This document shows positions 24,865 through 39,250 of a stretch of DNA of 64,000 nt, in pieces. The notes beneath the pieces were generated by a model, which saw nothing but the letters and a program-made list of their open reading frames with translations, had not been told where the DNA came from and did no database searches. Origin of the DNA: Psoroptes ovis. Lineage: Eukaryota > Arthropoda > Arachnida > Sarcoptiformes > Psoroptidae. The position numbers and the translations under genes were made by a program. Every line of letters starts with the position of its first letter. The stretch's first letter is position 1. The DNA lies in NCBI GenBank assembly GCA_002943765.1, contig PQWQ01000003.1, positions 2,851,501 to 2,915,500 on the forward strand, read 5' to 3'.

Positions 24865-27800
24865 TTACATTGGCCTTCGATTTGCTGCTTCTCTTTGCCT
24901 GTAATTTTTGATAAATTTTTGATAATTATACAATCATCAAATGTTGAAATTAATTTTTGCAAACCTTAAAAATTCTTCCTGAATAAATTGCTGCTGGTGT
25001 TGTGCTAATATACGTTCACGTTCCATTAACATCTGTCTTTGAAATTGTTCATGTTGCAATGCTTGTGATTGAGCTGATAAAGCTTGAGCCGAAAACTATG
25101 TTTTGAGAATAAAAAGCAAATATATTCATTTTTATTCACCGATTAAAAATAAAAGATATTTACCTGATGATTAAGTTGATCTTCAATTGAACGATAAAGT
25201 GATGATTGTTGTGATAGTTCGGAAGGTCTGGGCATAATTGATGCAGGCCTTGATGGATATCCAGCTGATTGCAGCAATGGATGACCAGCAGCTGCTGCGG
25301 CAGCCGCAGCTGCGTGAATATTAGCAGGATCGAATTGAGAACCCTGCATTCCGATTGCGGCTGCATTAGCCAATGCTGCTTGAGCAGCTGCAGCTTGTTC
25401 AGCCACTGCTGCAACATTCTGAGCACTAGCCGATGATGGATGTAATGATGGATGCGACGGATGCTGAAATGAAGAACCAGGTCCACCAGATCCAGGCGCT
25501 GAAGCTCCAGGATGTAATGTATCTGGATTCGGTAAACCCATTTGTAACCGGAAGAGATGATCGGCACTGAGACCACTTAGACGTTCAGCATTGGCTTGAA
25601 ATCGAGCTGCATCAGCAGCTGCTGCCATTTGCTGAATTTCACGTTCATTCGGTGAAAACAACATGAACGGATTTAATCCAGGATTCGTGCCAGCCAATGA
25701 CATCACAGCATTAGCCGATGAAGTGTTAGGATTATTGGCCATAGAAGAGTTAGGCATACTCGGTGCTGTCGATTGTGCCAAACGTCTTTGTATGTCTAAT
25801 AAATGAGGATCAAACAATGCTGAGGATGTCGAAGGCATCGGTGGTGGTGGTGGCGGCGGTGGCGGTGGATTGTGTTGTTGCGGTGTTTGTGATTGTGAAC
25901 GCGATTTCATTTGTTCCATTTCTTTCTGTTTTTCCATCATTTTTTGCTTCTCCTCTGCTTCTTTCAACATCAATTGTGCAAATGTCATTTGATCAATCTG
26001 ACCAGAAGGTCCAGCAGCGGAGGAATGTAAGCCAAGAGGTAAATTGGGATTCATAGGATGACCGAGTGATGGATGAGAATACGGTGAATATGATGTATGA
26101 GGTCGAGCATATTCTCCTAATTGCCTGAGTGCTGGTGTATCGAAATTTCTAGGCGTACGACGACCACCGATTGTGCCAAGATGTGCATTTTCACCACCTA
26201 CCATGCCAGATGGATTCGTTCCATGGTTTGATGATTTGATTTCTGCAGAATTTTTCTCAGATTTCTAATTTAGAGAAATAATAATAGTTTAGGTTCAACA
26301 AAAAAATAGGATAAAAATGAAATTACTTGTTTATGTTCTTCACGCTCTTTCTCAGCAGCTTTTCTTGCTCGTTCTTCTCTTCTGCGAAACAAATGAGAAT
26401 CAGGTGCAGGTTTGAATGTTAAGTCTGTTCGGGCGCAGGAATTGTTTTCTCCACGATTCCAATGTCTTAAAAATCTAAAAAAAGACATAAGTATTAATCA
26501 AGTTAATCTTTCTAGTAAAAAAAAAAATGCTTGCAACATACATGGCTGAATGACTACGATGACATTCACTATCGTCGATTTTCGGTTCAGGAGTGTTTCC
26601 AAGACACGAGAATGGACTTTCAAATTCTTCATCATCATGTGGATATAAATCTCTTCTTGAATCGAAAATATCTTTATTATCGTGAGATGCTTTATTTGAT
26701 GGTAAATGTGATGATGAACCATGATGCGAACTTGATTGTGATGTGATGGGAGACTTAGATTTGGATGACATTTGTGAATGCGGTGAATGTGATGCAGTAG
26801 CCAAAGAACTTGGACCAATATTACTAGAGGTGCCTGAACCAGGCGGAGGCGGCAAAAATGATGAAGGAAATGCACCTGGCGGTAAACGTGCCGCATATTG
26901 AGACCATGGTGGCATGAATGGTAAGCCTGGTAATCCAGGCGGGAATCCTGGAGGATAATTCATGAGCGGATTGAAAGGCAAACGATCACTGCCGGGAGAT
27001 AGACCAGGAAAATTCGGATGAGATAATAAAAATGGATCGTTTGGTGATGTCATGAATGGTGGCACTATTTGACAAAAGCAATGAAATAAAATTAATCAAA
27101 ATAGATAAATAATGGGAATTTCAATTACCTAATGAAGGGAAAGTAGGAGCAGATGAAGTAGGTGCAGACGTCCTAGGACTTGGCAAACTTCGACCACTGT
27201 CATTTTTATTGTTGTTATTTCCAGATTTACTGCCACCTGCTTCTTGTGTATCACGTTGTTTCTCTTCGCGTGAGCTTTTCAACATTTCACTAGATTGACC
27301 GACATTAGGAGGATCTTTTTCGCTGATCGATTTCATTGATATTGGATCATGTTGATGAGGTGATGAAAAATTTAATGGTGGTACAAGATATGGAAATTGG
27401 GATCGATCCGGTAAAGGTGGTAATGTTGGAGGAAAATTGAATGATGTTGATGTGGGCGGTATTGGTGGTGGAAGTGTTGGCGGTGGTGGACCACCAGAAA
27501 AAAGTGGATGATGAGCGGGGTGATGATTTGGTGATGATGAAGATGGCGGCGACACTTTGGTCATTGCCGATGTGGATGAATTTGTAGTGCTCGTAATTGA
27601 ATAATTGACAGCAGTATTGCTGTCTTCTTTTTTGATGATTGATGATATTGATGATGCCATTGATGGCGATGATGAACTGCCACGAATCATTGAAATGGTT
27701 GAAAAAGGCACGGAAGGATTTTGCTGCTCGGCCAAATTCGATTTTTCGTGACGAGAAGATGAAGATGATAGATCTTGAGGGGGTGAATATGGTGGTTCAT

Positions 27801-29967
27801 CTTTGATCGTTGCTGGTTTTTGATCTAAATGATGATCTGACAATGATGGTTGAGGCGATGATTCTGATTTTTCCAGATGAGCATCATTAGAATCATCTTT
27901 TGTGGATGATTTCATTACATTTTGATCAACATCATCTTCACGCAATCGATCTGAAAATTTATATTCATCCGTATCTTTTGTAATATGATCATTTTTCGAA
28001 TCAATAGATTCGATTTTGGCAGAAACATCTGTTGAATTCGTATTAACATCACCATCGATCGATGTGTCACGAAATTCACTTTTAGTTATCTTATTTTTAT
28101 CATCAACATCATTGTTATTATTTTTATTATCAATACTATCATCTTCATCATCATCATTTTCATTATATTGTGAATCATTTTCAGGTGAACTATCTTTGAT
28201 TTTTTCTATAATTTTATTTACATCTTCATTGAGATTGATAGTTGATTCATCCGGCTTACTTTGATCCGAATCAATACCATCATCATCATCATCTAATGGT
28301 GATGATAATTTTTTTCTTTTCATATCATTTTCCATTTGTTGTTCATCATTGATAATGCTATTATTCATTGTTGATGATGATTCTTGTTGCTGCTGCTGCT
28401 GCTGCTGTTGTTGATTATTGCCATCACAACCATTGAAATTATCATTATTATTGACACTAGAATAATGTCGTTTTTTATTATTGCTAATATTAAGAATTTG
28501 ATCATTCTTTTTGTTTTCATTCATGTTTGCATTTTCATTAACAGTGCCGGATATATTAACGGAAATATTTTCACCATTAGTCGTTTCATTATCTAACGGA
28601 TTTACATCACCACTGTTATTATTATTATTACGCTCTGGACTACTATTTTCCGATGATTTTGAATTACCACGATTTAATTCAAATTTATTACTATTACTAT
28701 TATTTTTCTCACTCTTATTATTCCTTCTAACACGCAGATTCGGTTTTCCATTACTTAATTGTTCATCTTCCATTTTATTATTATTACTATTCATATTTGT
28801 ATTGTTAATATGTAAATTATCGTTATTATTAGCTACCGTCTTATTTGTTACTGTGGTCGATACTGCTGTTGTGACTGTTGTTGCAGTTGATGCTGTCGTC
28901 TTAGTGGTTGTTGTATTGATTGATGTTGATGATGATGTCGATGATAATGGTTTATTGTTATTATTATTACCATGTACTGGTCTATGTTCACCAAACTTTT
29001 TCAAATACATTCGGCAACTATTGCACAATAAAGAACGATCTTTACCAGTTTGATGTAATTCTTTTGAAATAGTATAACAATTTGTACAAGCAAGTATATT
29101 ATTTATTTGTGAATCTGAATCGTCTGTTTGATCGGCTTCGTCTTCACTAGCTGAACTTGCGGCTACGTTATCGTTATTTGAATCTTTATTTAATGATGAT
29201 GATTTATTTTGAACATTAGAATTATTATTATTATTAGTGTTATTATTGGTCTGTGTACGTATTCGTCGAAGTACACAGCGTCGATGACGACGATGTGGTC
29301 GTGCCGAAGCGGCTTGTGGTGTCTTTTTCCAAAGATAATAATATTCAACTAAATCGGGCTGCAAAAGGATGGGAAAAAATTAATTTAATTATTAATAAAA
29401 AAAATTAAATTGCATACCGTTTCTTTGTGTGATAATAATTCTTTACGAATTTTGAAGAAATTTTTACCATATAATCGTAAACCTTTGACGAATCGTTTTT
29501 GCTCTTCTTCAGTCCATTTTTTATCAATGCCTTTGGGCACCGGACTTTTAACAAGAGCTTGTAGAGCTTTACCAGTGTCGTAATTACTTTCGTGTAACTA
29601 ATAATATAATTGATGATTAATATTATGATTAGATTTTTGTTTTTTTATTTTGAGAAATCTAAACAAAAATTCTTTACCAATTGTAAAGCGTTTATAGTTG
29701 TGTCATCTCTGGAAGCGGCTAAACATCCATCTTCTGCTGATCCACCATCACACATGCCAGCAAATGCAGCCATGCTTCTAGCCGCACGCAAATACATTTT
29801 GAGATCGCATTCTTCTAATCCCGGTATCCATCGCAGCTCTTCTAATGATTCGCATTTTTCGGGCATCTCACGCGGCGACACATCCAGTTTGCAATCGGGC
29901 AAGCGTGCCTGGTGTGCTGGCCCAACGCGAATTTCGCCCACAGAATTTACTGCTAAATCGTCAGCCA
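24865..29967 (-). CDS. Atrophin/RERE transcriptional co-repressor (Grunge-like), 5' end incomplete
   Basis: Eight coding exons on the minus strand: 29967-29678, 29597-29418, 29358-27129, 27064-26542, 26474-26327, 26264-25164, 25095-24965, 24898-24865. Introns are 59-80 bp and all phases agree; the total is about 1545 residues. Domains in order: ELM2 (EIRVGPAHQARLPD onward, which recruits histone deacetylase), SANT (KKWTEEEQKRFVKGLRLYGK), an Arg/His basic patch, a GATA-like zinc finger with CTNC-x17-CNSC spacing, a long N/S/D-rich linker with a 10-residue polyglutamine tract, Pro-rich segments, the Atrophin block HSAIFLRHWNRGENNSCART, a basic K/R/E-rich helix and a Q-rich C-terminus. The first exon begins with a split codon (TG), so at least one more coding exon lies upstream; a candidate is at 39241-39250. 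The N-terminal BAH domain of vertebrate RERE was not found in the window. Confidence 0.93.
28384..28413 (-). repeat. polyglutamine-coding CAG/CAA tract in Atrophin
   Basis: Ten consecutive glutamine codons in the large third coding exon, read on the minus strand as two CAA, six CAG and two CAA. Human ATN1, a relative of this protein, carries the CAG tract expanded in DRPLA. Here the tract lies in the disordered linker between the zinc finger and the Pro-rich region, so positional homology to the human tract is not shown. Confidence 0.9.
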
Positions 29968-32900
29968 CTTTGTTTTAACATCCAACACTAATAAAAACAC
30001 TTGCTTTTTTGTATGCCGTTTTATATTTAATATGTTCCAATGTTTTATATATTAATTCAATCAATAATAATAACAATCCTTGTTATAAAAAAACTTGATG
30101 TCAATAACTTGCTTCAATATTCAATGACCATCAATCAATGTAAATAAACACAACACACACACACGTGAAAATGAAAATTTTAATTCGTGGAAAATTTAAA
30201 ATCGACAATTCAATGTGAAACAAATCCAGTAAAAAACATATGATATCGTCGTTATAGTTTATCGCTCTATGAAGATTTTTTCCAATGATTCATCTGCTTT
30301 ATGGACGAAAAAAAAAAATTATGGAAAAATTAGTTTACATTGATAATAAGCGGAAAAAACAAAAAATATCAAATTTGAATCAATTTTTATCAGTTTCAAA
30401 AGCCCATTAATTACAATCAGAATATTCAAAGGAAAACAAATTGGAAAAATTGAAAAATGAATTAGAATCAATGAAGATCAATGAAAACACGAATTCTCTC
30501 CAATTTATTTTCCAAAAACAACAACAACAGATACAACATGATAATAATCAACATTACTTTTGAATTTGAATACAAATTATCAAATTTACATAACATATAT
30601 AAATAGAGACACACACACACACATGACACACAAAACGTAAACTAATATTCTAATTGGTGGTTGAATGATAGCACAAGTAAACATATATTTCTAATTAAAA
30701 TATATGAAAAAAAAATACAAATCAATTTAATTAAATATGATCAAATTTCACGTTTCATTCACTTTTCAAATGTTTTTAGATAAAATTTCTGAATAATAAA
30801 ACTAAAATAAAATTGACATTTATACTGAATATTACATGATACTAACTGACTAATCGTTTTTCATTTTATCATAACTAATTGTGGTCATGTTTGGTGTCAT
30901 TTGTCATTGAAAAAACAAGCTAAAAACAACCAGAAAATATTTATTTATTCATTCATTCATCAAAATATTCAAAGATAAACTTATGATAATTGAAAGTAAT
31001 TGACAAAAATAAAAAAAAATAATTATTCAATAATGATTAAATTAATCAAGTAAATCGAATAAATATGAATTAATTAATTAATTCTTTCACTTATTTGATA
31101 ATTAATTAATAATACAATTAATTAGAATAATTAATTTAAATATTCAATTCAAATTATTATTGCTGTAATCATCATTAACTCATATTCATATTTATTCATT
31201 CATTACCGATTCAATGATTCATTCATTCACTGCATACGTATGCATGTGTGTTTATATGTGCTGCTCACGATGCTTAATTACAACTGAATAATTATTCAAA
31301 TAATTATGAAATAATTAAGAATATGGAAAAAAATTGAAATTTCAAACAACTTTAAAGTTCATTTTCAATGTAATTCTAAATTACTTCAACAACTACAGCT
31401 CCACAACTTTCGAAGAAAAAACTACAGCAAAACTCGTCTTCAATCAACCAAACAATGATTGATTTCATTGCTAATCAATTTAAAAACAAAATCATTGAGG
31501 TTGAATACACTCTGTGCATTGGAAAATTGTTTTTCGTTTTCATATAATCAACAATTATCATTGATTAATAATCATCATTATTATCATCATCATAATAGAG
31601 AAACGACCACATAAACAACAACAGCAACAAACAAAACAACAAACATTTAATTATGTAAATCGAATCAATTTGTAATGATTTCAATGATGATGATTAATGA
31701 TTATTTATCATCATCATCATTATCATCAAAAGAAAAAAATCAAATCGAATTCAAAATATTTGTAAAAAATAAATCCAAACAAGACGCAAATCAAACCAAA
31801 GTAACAAAACCAAATAGCCACCAAACCAAAACAACAAAAAAGGTGAGAAAATGTAAAAAAAAATTTTGAATACAAGAAGCGAATTTGCTCAGAAGCTCAG
31901 TGTGCACTTACATTTAATGTATTTTGTCTTAGTATTATTCATGAATCGAACAAACACAATTGGAAATGCTTATTTCGACAATTCAATTCAAAGTTAATGC
32001 AATAAGATGCATGATTCAAATTTATGCATTCATATATTCATCAACCATTCACCAACTAAATCAACCAGCTAACCAGCCAGATCAACCGACCGACCGATCA
32101 AAACAACGAAATAATAGAAAAAAAATTTCAAAAATCAAAAACAAAATGAAAAACTTGAAAATAAAAATATCAATGATCAAAACAGTAACCTCCAGTAAAT
32201 GAATGGAAATAACCAGAATAATATTTTGCTTTTATACACATAAGCAATACTAAACTAATAGTACACAGACATTAACATCTTTGAATTGAATTGAATTGAT
32301 GATCATCATTTAACCAAACGAAAAAAACCAATGACTGCTACAACGACTAAACAAAACAACAGCAAAACAACGACCGAACAAGAACAAAAACACCTGAACA
32401 AAAGCACAAATAAAACTGATTGAAATGATATAATAATAATAATAATAATAATAACGATAATATTAATGATGATAATTTTAATTTCATTTCAATCATCATC
32501 ATCATTTGAAGTTTTTTCCTATGAGTTTTCTTTGAATTTTTCATACAAAAAAAAGAGAGAAAATACCAAGTAGTCATGCAAGTCAATTATGAATTATATA
32601 ACATGGAGATAATAAAATGATAATTTCAACAAAAGCCAAAAGAAATCAAAGCAAAAAACAACGACCAAACGATCGTTGATCATCACATTGATCGACCGAA
32701 AACAGCCACGGTCACAACCAACAAAACATTGAACGATACACTGCCATAAAGTCACACAAGAAATACATACAAAGACACACAACACTCATCATAAACTTGT
32801 AAAGACAAGACAAACACACACAACTAAACCAACTTATGAAGACAAACACCAACCAAATACACCAAACACACACACACACACACGCACACAAAGACTCAAC

Positions 32901-35900
32901 ACCGAGATTCACTGATTACTACCTATTAAATAATCAAAATGATGAAAAATTGGCATCTTTAAATAATCATTGATTGTTGTGTCGGTTGTTGCTGTATTGT
33001 TATCATTCATTATTGATAGCCGTATATAAATGATAATTCATTATGATGGCCAATTGTTTTTTTTCAGCTTATGGTGTTGGTCTTCAAGCTGCTGCTGATC
33101 ATTGATAATGATGTCAAAACAAATGATGTTCAACCATTACAAGTATTATTGAAATTGATGAAAAAACATTTAAAATACAGCTAAATACAGCACCAACACA
33201 ATAGCATCTAACCAAAAGAACAAATCAACAAAAAAAAAAACCAGGCAGAATGAATCTTTTATGCTTATTTATTTCATCATTATTATTATTATTATCATAT
33301 TATCGTTATTATCATCATTCATAATTCTAATTCTAATTGTAATTATTATCATTATTAGTGTATCATTATGATTATTTTAGGTATTATGATTACTTGATCA
33401 GTGTTAAGCATCTTTAAATATTTTTATGTTTATTTCAAATGTGTTTGAAAATTATATTCTTGAATTTTAATTCAAATTCTGAATTTCAAATTGAATGTTT
33501 TTTTCGATTTAAATTTCAAATTTGAAATAAAATAAAATTTATTATCATCATTATTCCTATCATATAAATGATTATGATTCATAGTTGATAGTACCCGAGT
33601 AAAATGCATAATTCTCTCACTAATCATTGGGTAATTTACATTTTCAGTAAATTCAAAAAAATTTTAAAATATGAAAACTAATTTTGAAAGATTGATTGAG
33701 CGCTTTTGCTAATTTCAGATGTTTTTTTTGGTGTTTTAATATTTATTTCAAAAAAAAAAAGAATTTTAAATTCCATACAAATCAATGATAAAATCTTGAA
33801 TAGCTTGTCAGATATGTTTTTTTATTGATTATTATTATCATCATCATTTCAAAGATTAATAAATATCAAAATTACATAAAATCAAAAAAAAAAGATTTAC
33901 ATATTAATAATTTTTAATATCAAAATATTAAGAAAAACACATTTCAATAATTTCAATTCGAAAACCCACACACACACACACACACTTGAATTTAAAATGT
34001 AAAAATTCAATTAACTCTTCTATTACCTAATATTTTACTTCAAAACATTAATGGCAGCAGCAGCAGCAGCCAATGGTAGCCAATAATCAGCAACACTACT
34101 ATCCACAAGACACCAATCATTTACTTAACCGAAGATATTGACTGATTAGCATAGACATTGGTGTTGAATATTAAAAGTGTTAGATGATCAAAATACTTTT
34201 CGATTAAAATCAAAAACATCTGAAAAATCTTCAATTTCATCTCAAAATCATCCCGTTTCCTACTGATTTTAAATGATTAGTGTCAAACACTAGTGAGAAA
34301 AACGCCATTGTAAACTCGAAAAACTCATAGGCGAAAATTTTCAAGCGACAACTGCGACGACAAAGTGGGAAAAAATGAAATGAAATCATCAATTTTATTG
34401 ATGATTACCATGATCATACAGAACAAAGTGAAAATCACAAAAATGATCATCTGCCAACACACATAAACTTACACACAAATGTTTTGACAGCAGCAACAAC
34501 AACAACAACAACAAAAACAGCGATAGTGACACATGAACAACCATATATCATTGAAAAATATCAACATTAAGATACATAAATACACAAACACACACAGATA
34601 CATATGTGAACAAACTAAATGATTATATCATCAACATTGTAATTATACAATTACACAGTAAACAATTAAGATAATAATTCATAGAATTCATTGAATTCTT
34701 TAGCTAAGAAACAATTTTTTCAATTCATTTTGGTTGTTTGTTACACACACACTAAAGTGACAATTATTAAAATATTGAAATAAATAAATGAATTATGATT
34801 ATTATGATTATTATTATCATCTTCATTATTATTATATGGTAATTGTAATTAAACTATTTAGATGAAAATAATGATGATGATGATGATGATGACGATGAAA
34901 TGAAATGAGCAAAGAACGAAAAAGAAAAATCATAATCTTAGTACAGAGACTGTAACAAGGACAGCGACAACAACAAACAGATCATTTATCATTTCTTTTA
35001 ATCATGATGATGATGATGATGATGATAATCACTCTTAATCATAATTATTGTGATTTTTTTTCTTCATTTTGTTTGTTAGCGATGATCATATTATAATCGT
35101 TTTAATAAATAAAATAGAAAAACCATAATGGATTTATGGAAAAAGAAGAAAGAAATAAATTATTTCATAGAGAAATGAATAAAGATAAAATATAAATATA
35201 AATCAAAGATTTATTAAAGAATTATTATTGAAAAACATGTATTAAGACTGGTAAAAGTAAATGAAACATTTAAGAACATATTTATCTAGAAAATATTGAA
35301 CATATTTATCATATTTTTGAAACATCTATGATAATCGGATAATCGGTTAATGAACAAAAAAAAATGGAAAAATGTTTTTTTCGGGCATATGTAACCAATC
35401 GAAAATTTTTTTGGACATTTTCAAACCATTTTAAATTGTTTCTTGTGGTAAACTATTGAAAACTTTTTTATTTTCAAATCATATAATGATAACCATTATT
35501 TGTGCCATTATCGATCGAACAAAACAACGAAAAAAACGATTAAAAATCATCAATGAAATATATCACATATTAAACTCAGTTTAATCGGCCATAATCGTTC
35601 AAATCAAGCAGAAATCAAGTTCAAAAATCAGCCACAAATTTACGAAAACAACACTCGCATAAACACATAATGTATAACCCAATATTTTTCCTGAATTTCA
35701 AAATAATAACCGATTTATACCAACCAGAAAACAACAACAACAACAATGACAAATGAGCCAAATTCATTTCTATTCACACTTATTCATTCATTGAATCCAT
35801 TCATCCGTTTTCAGTGATTCAAATACAATTCAAATGAATCAAAAAAAAATAAAATAAAATACCATTTTATAACACCAAACGCAAAATAGGCGAACAAAAA

Positions 35901-38900
35901 AACAAACACTGAAATACACTGCGCTGAATTGAATATTGCAGCATCATCAGCAGCAGCATCAACAGAAAAACCACTCAAATCTTTCACCCCTTAGATTATT
36001 AATATATTACATCTAAATAATACATCATCATACTCAACATCATTGAATATACAAATAAATTAAGCAAAGTATTACTAAAACTATTATTTTTATTATTAAT
36101 TCTAAGGTAAATAATAATAATAATAATACACACACACAACACAAAAACATCATCATCATCATCATGATTATCAGTAAATAATGATGATCGATTTGATTAT
36201 GTTTATATATACGAATGTAGCATTAGTATAAAAGTAATAATAATAATAATAATAAATTTACAACCAAAACAGTGTAATAATAACAAACAATAATAATAAA
36301 CTATTAAAATAAATAAATAACAGAAATAATAATAATATATTAACCACTTATGATCATCAACATCATCAGCAACATCAATAATAATGATTGAAGAATCTTT
36401 CATAGAAAAACAGCGGTTCTCAAATGCTCTTTTTGTTATTGTTTGTTATTTATTGATATCAATAGGCTTTGTACTATTATTTTTCAAAATAATCAAATAA
36501 TTTTCAAGATAATTGCATCATTCTTTCCATTACTAAATGAGAAATGAAATGAAATTATAATGAAATTAAATTAAAAAAATAAAGAATTAAATCGTTGTAC
36601 ATGAGGAGATGTTTTCGTGTGTATTGTTCCTCAATGAAAATGTATTGCATTCAATGGGAATTTTTTTTCGGGTATTCAAAAATTAACACGATTATTGCTT
36701 TTTTGAAAACAAATTCTTCACAATTGATCATTGAATATTTTGGAGTTTTTTTCCTGCTGAATAAAAATTATATGGAAATGTATATTCAACATTCAATTCA
36801 ATATACTTGTGATAACAATAAGAATATCATACACTAACCAATACACTAAACCAATAATAATAATAAATAGATAAAAAATACAATCACATACAACAACAAT
36901 TGGAGAAATACATTTTAGAAATTCATTGATATATATCTATCTATACATGTAAGTAAGTACATATTATCCACCACATAAGGGTATATCATATATATAATAT
37001 TATTGATTTTATGGATTTTATACACAATAATAACACTCAAAAAAGCATACACTAAACATAAGCAACCAAACCAAACAATTGAAGAATAATATTGTGAATC
37101 GTATATTCTTCCATTGAATGGAAGAATGAATGATTTTTCTTTCTTTTTTTTCCATTCATTCAAACATTCATCCATTTTTTTTAGTTCAATTGAATTCTAT
37201 TCAATTCAATATTGAATTTGAATTCAATCGAGTTGAATTCAAATTCACACAATTCCCATTCAATATTCAAGCCAATAGAAACCAATTCATTCATTTCATT
37301 TTATTCGTATTCATTTGTTCGGGGTGTGTGTGAGTGTGTTTTTTTTTTTTAGTTGAATACATGAGAGTATATTATTATTATTATTATTATCATCATCATC
37401 ATCATTATCATAATAATAATAATAAATAGCAATCAACAACAACAACGACAATACACTTATTATTTTGATTATGATTATTATTGTTGTATAACAATAAGTG
37501 TATGGCATACAACATACATACATTCACAGATACACAGAAACACTTATGTAAAATATATGATTAGCAAAAAAAAAAAAAAAAAAAAAAAAAAATCTATATT
37601 CACACTTTTACAACAACACTGTTAAATATGTGCATGTTTTTATGCAATAAATAAATGAATAAATATTTTTTTTCTACAAATTTCAATTGTGATAACAAAT
37701 TTGTATTCAAAATAAATCAATAAATAAATATTAGACCAAATAAAATTAAATAAAAATAGAAAATAAATTTTTTTGATCTTTAATATAAATAACAAAAAAA
37801 AATGTGGCGACCTATGGTGTTAGAAATGATTACAATTATTATTAAAATAATAATTGAAGATTATAATAATAATAATCATTTTAATGAATGTTAATGATCA
37901 TACTCATATTATTTAATGACACATTTGCTTTGAATATCATCATCATCATCATTATTATATAGAAATTTGTATTGAATACAAATTTTGAATAAGAAAAAGA
38001 AAAAAATTGTTTTTACGGATCAATTTTCGATCAATTTCATTGATCACTTTTTTTTGGCCGATTAGTAATGTAACAGTACCGAAATTAATAATAATAAAAA
38101 ACTATTAAATTGAAGATTTTATTGATGAATCAATAGTAATAGAAATAATGATAATTATAATAATAATCACCATTATAATGATAATAATACCGATATAAGC
38201 AGATAATTTCAATTATAATTGCTGAAACGAATATTATTGATTGTTATTATTAAATATGACTAATTACAAGCTAATCAAAATACACTGTTTGTATGAAATT
38301 GCAACCACAGAAAAAAAACAAGTCAATACCAAAGATCTTAAGGCTTTTCTTTTCTCTTCGGTGAAATCTAATTTCAAGCATATTTAGTAAAATATGATCT
38401 TATACAACGGTAATTGAGACAAATTGCAATTAAATACAAGTCATGATATTTGAAACCAATTATAACAATTAAAAGTGATTATAGTTGATAGTGTTTGAAA
38501 TTTTGAAAATTATATAAATAAATTGTAATAATGATTTCAACAATTTTATTGATTAGTTGATTAACAATTGTTTGTTTTTATTAGAACAAGAGTTAACAAA
38601 TCAAATAAAACAGTTTCAATTAAACAAACAAAAAATCATTTCTTCACAGAATAAAATTTGAAACCTCAAACTATTCAATCACAAATTCATAAAATAGACT
38701 AAGAATTCAGCATTTATATAGAATGATTGAACTTAAACCGTTCAACGATCATTCAATCTTGATAACATTAATTAACACTGAACAAACACATAACTAATCA
38801 AACATTTAGATCCTGAAAAATAGAGAAAAATCCCTAAAAATTTTATTTATTTCATTATGGATATATCGTCATAAATTATCAAATATCCCGCAAAAATATT

Positions 38901-39240
38901 TGATTTATATTTTTGTTGAATATAAAATTGATACTTTTATATATGCAAATGTAATTAAAAACCTTAGGAAAAAGATCAATTTTAATCACATTATTGAATG
39001 ATTATCATTGATTAAATCAAAATGAAAATCAAGAAATATGAGCAAGGAATTGAAATAAACTAAATATTCAAGATGAGATTTCATTCGAAGGCATTCTAAA
39101 TCACGTTGAATAAATATTCAAAATTTGATCTGAGATTATACGGATTTAATTCAGACATACGAAACACACGTCAACGATACACACATAATCCGAATAATTA
39201 TATGAAATTAAATGCATGGAAAAAATAGATGAAATCTTAC
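29968..39240. other. large non-coding region, probable first intron of Atrophin
   Basis: About 9.3 kb without a recognisable gene. It is dominated by AT-rich sequence and microsatellites: CA repeats (32867-32884, 33967-33985), CAA repeats (34494-34512), TGATGA repeats (34873-34892, 35006-35023), AAT repeats (36113-36126, 36238-36254) and a 27-bp A run (37566-37592). If the candidate exon at 39241-39250 is correct, the interval is a single intron between a GTAAG donor at 39240 and an acceptor after 29969. The acceptor is weak (AAACAAAG). Two exon-like islands on the plus strand (33068-33105 and 34055-34141) remain unexplained. Confidence 0.45.
37213..37247. repeat. perfect 15-bp-stem hairpin
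   Basis: Arms TGAATTTGAATTCAA and TTGAATTCAAATTCA are exact reverse complements around a five-base loop (TCGAG). It sits in the second desert among other AATTC-rich sequence. Function unknown; it may be a chance palindrome in AT-rich DNA or a small-RNA or matrix-type element. Confidence 0.7.
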
Positions 39241-39250
39241 CTTCAAACAT
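39241..39250 (-). other. candidate first coding exon of Atrophin
   Basis: On the minus strand, ATGTTTGAAG is followed at once by a GTAAG donor at 39240. It ends one base into a codon. The first confirmed Atrophin exon begins with TG then GCT, so joining the two gives MFE-V-ADDLAVN in frame with the ELM2 domain. An overlapping upstream ATG (39258-39256, in AAAATGGCC context) would open a frame of only four codons that spans this start. Support is the phase match and the donor only; transcript evidence is needed. Confidence 0.35.

Noticed and set aside
28016..29053. Long plus-strand frames opposite Atrophin (Leu/Val/Ser-rich)
   Set aside because: They are antisense readings of the Asn/Ser/Asp codon-rich Atrophin exon; the composition is explained by the complementary codons.
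29966..29968. GTG at the 5' end of the ELM2 exon as a start codon
   Set aside because: Nuclear genes rarely start at GTG; the sequence fits better as a codon split by an intron after AG.
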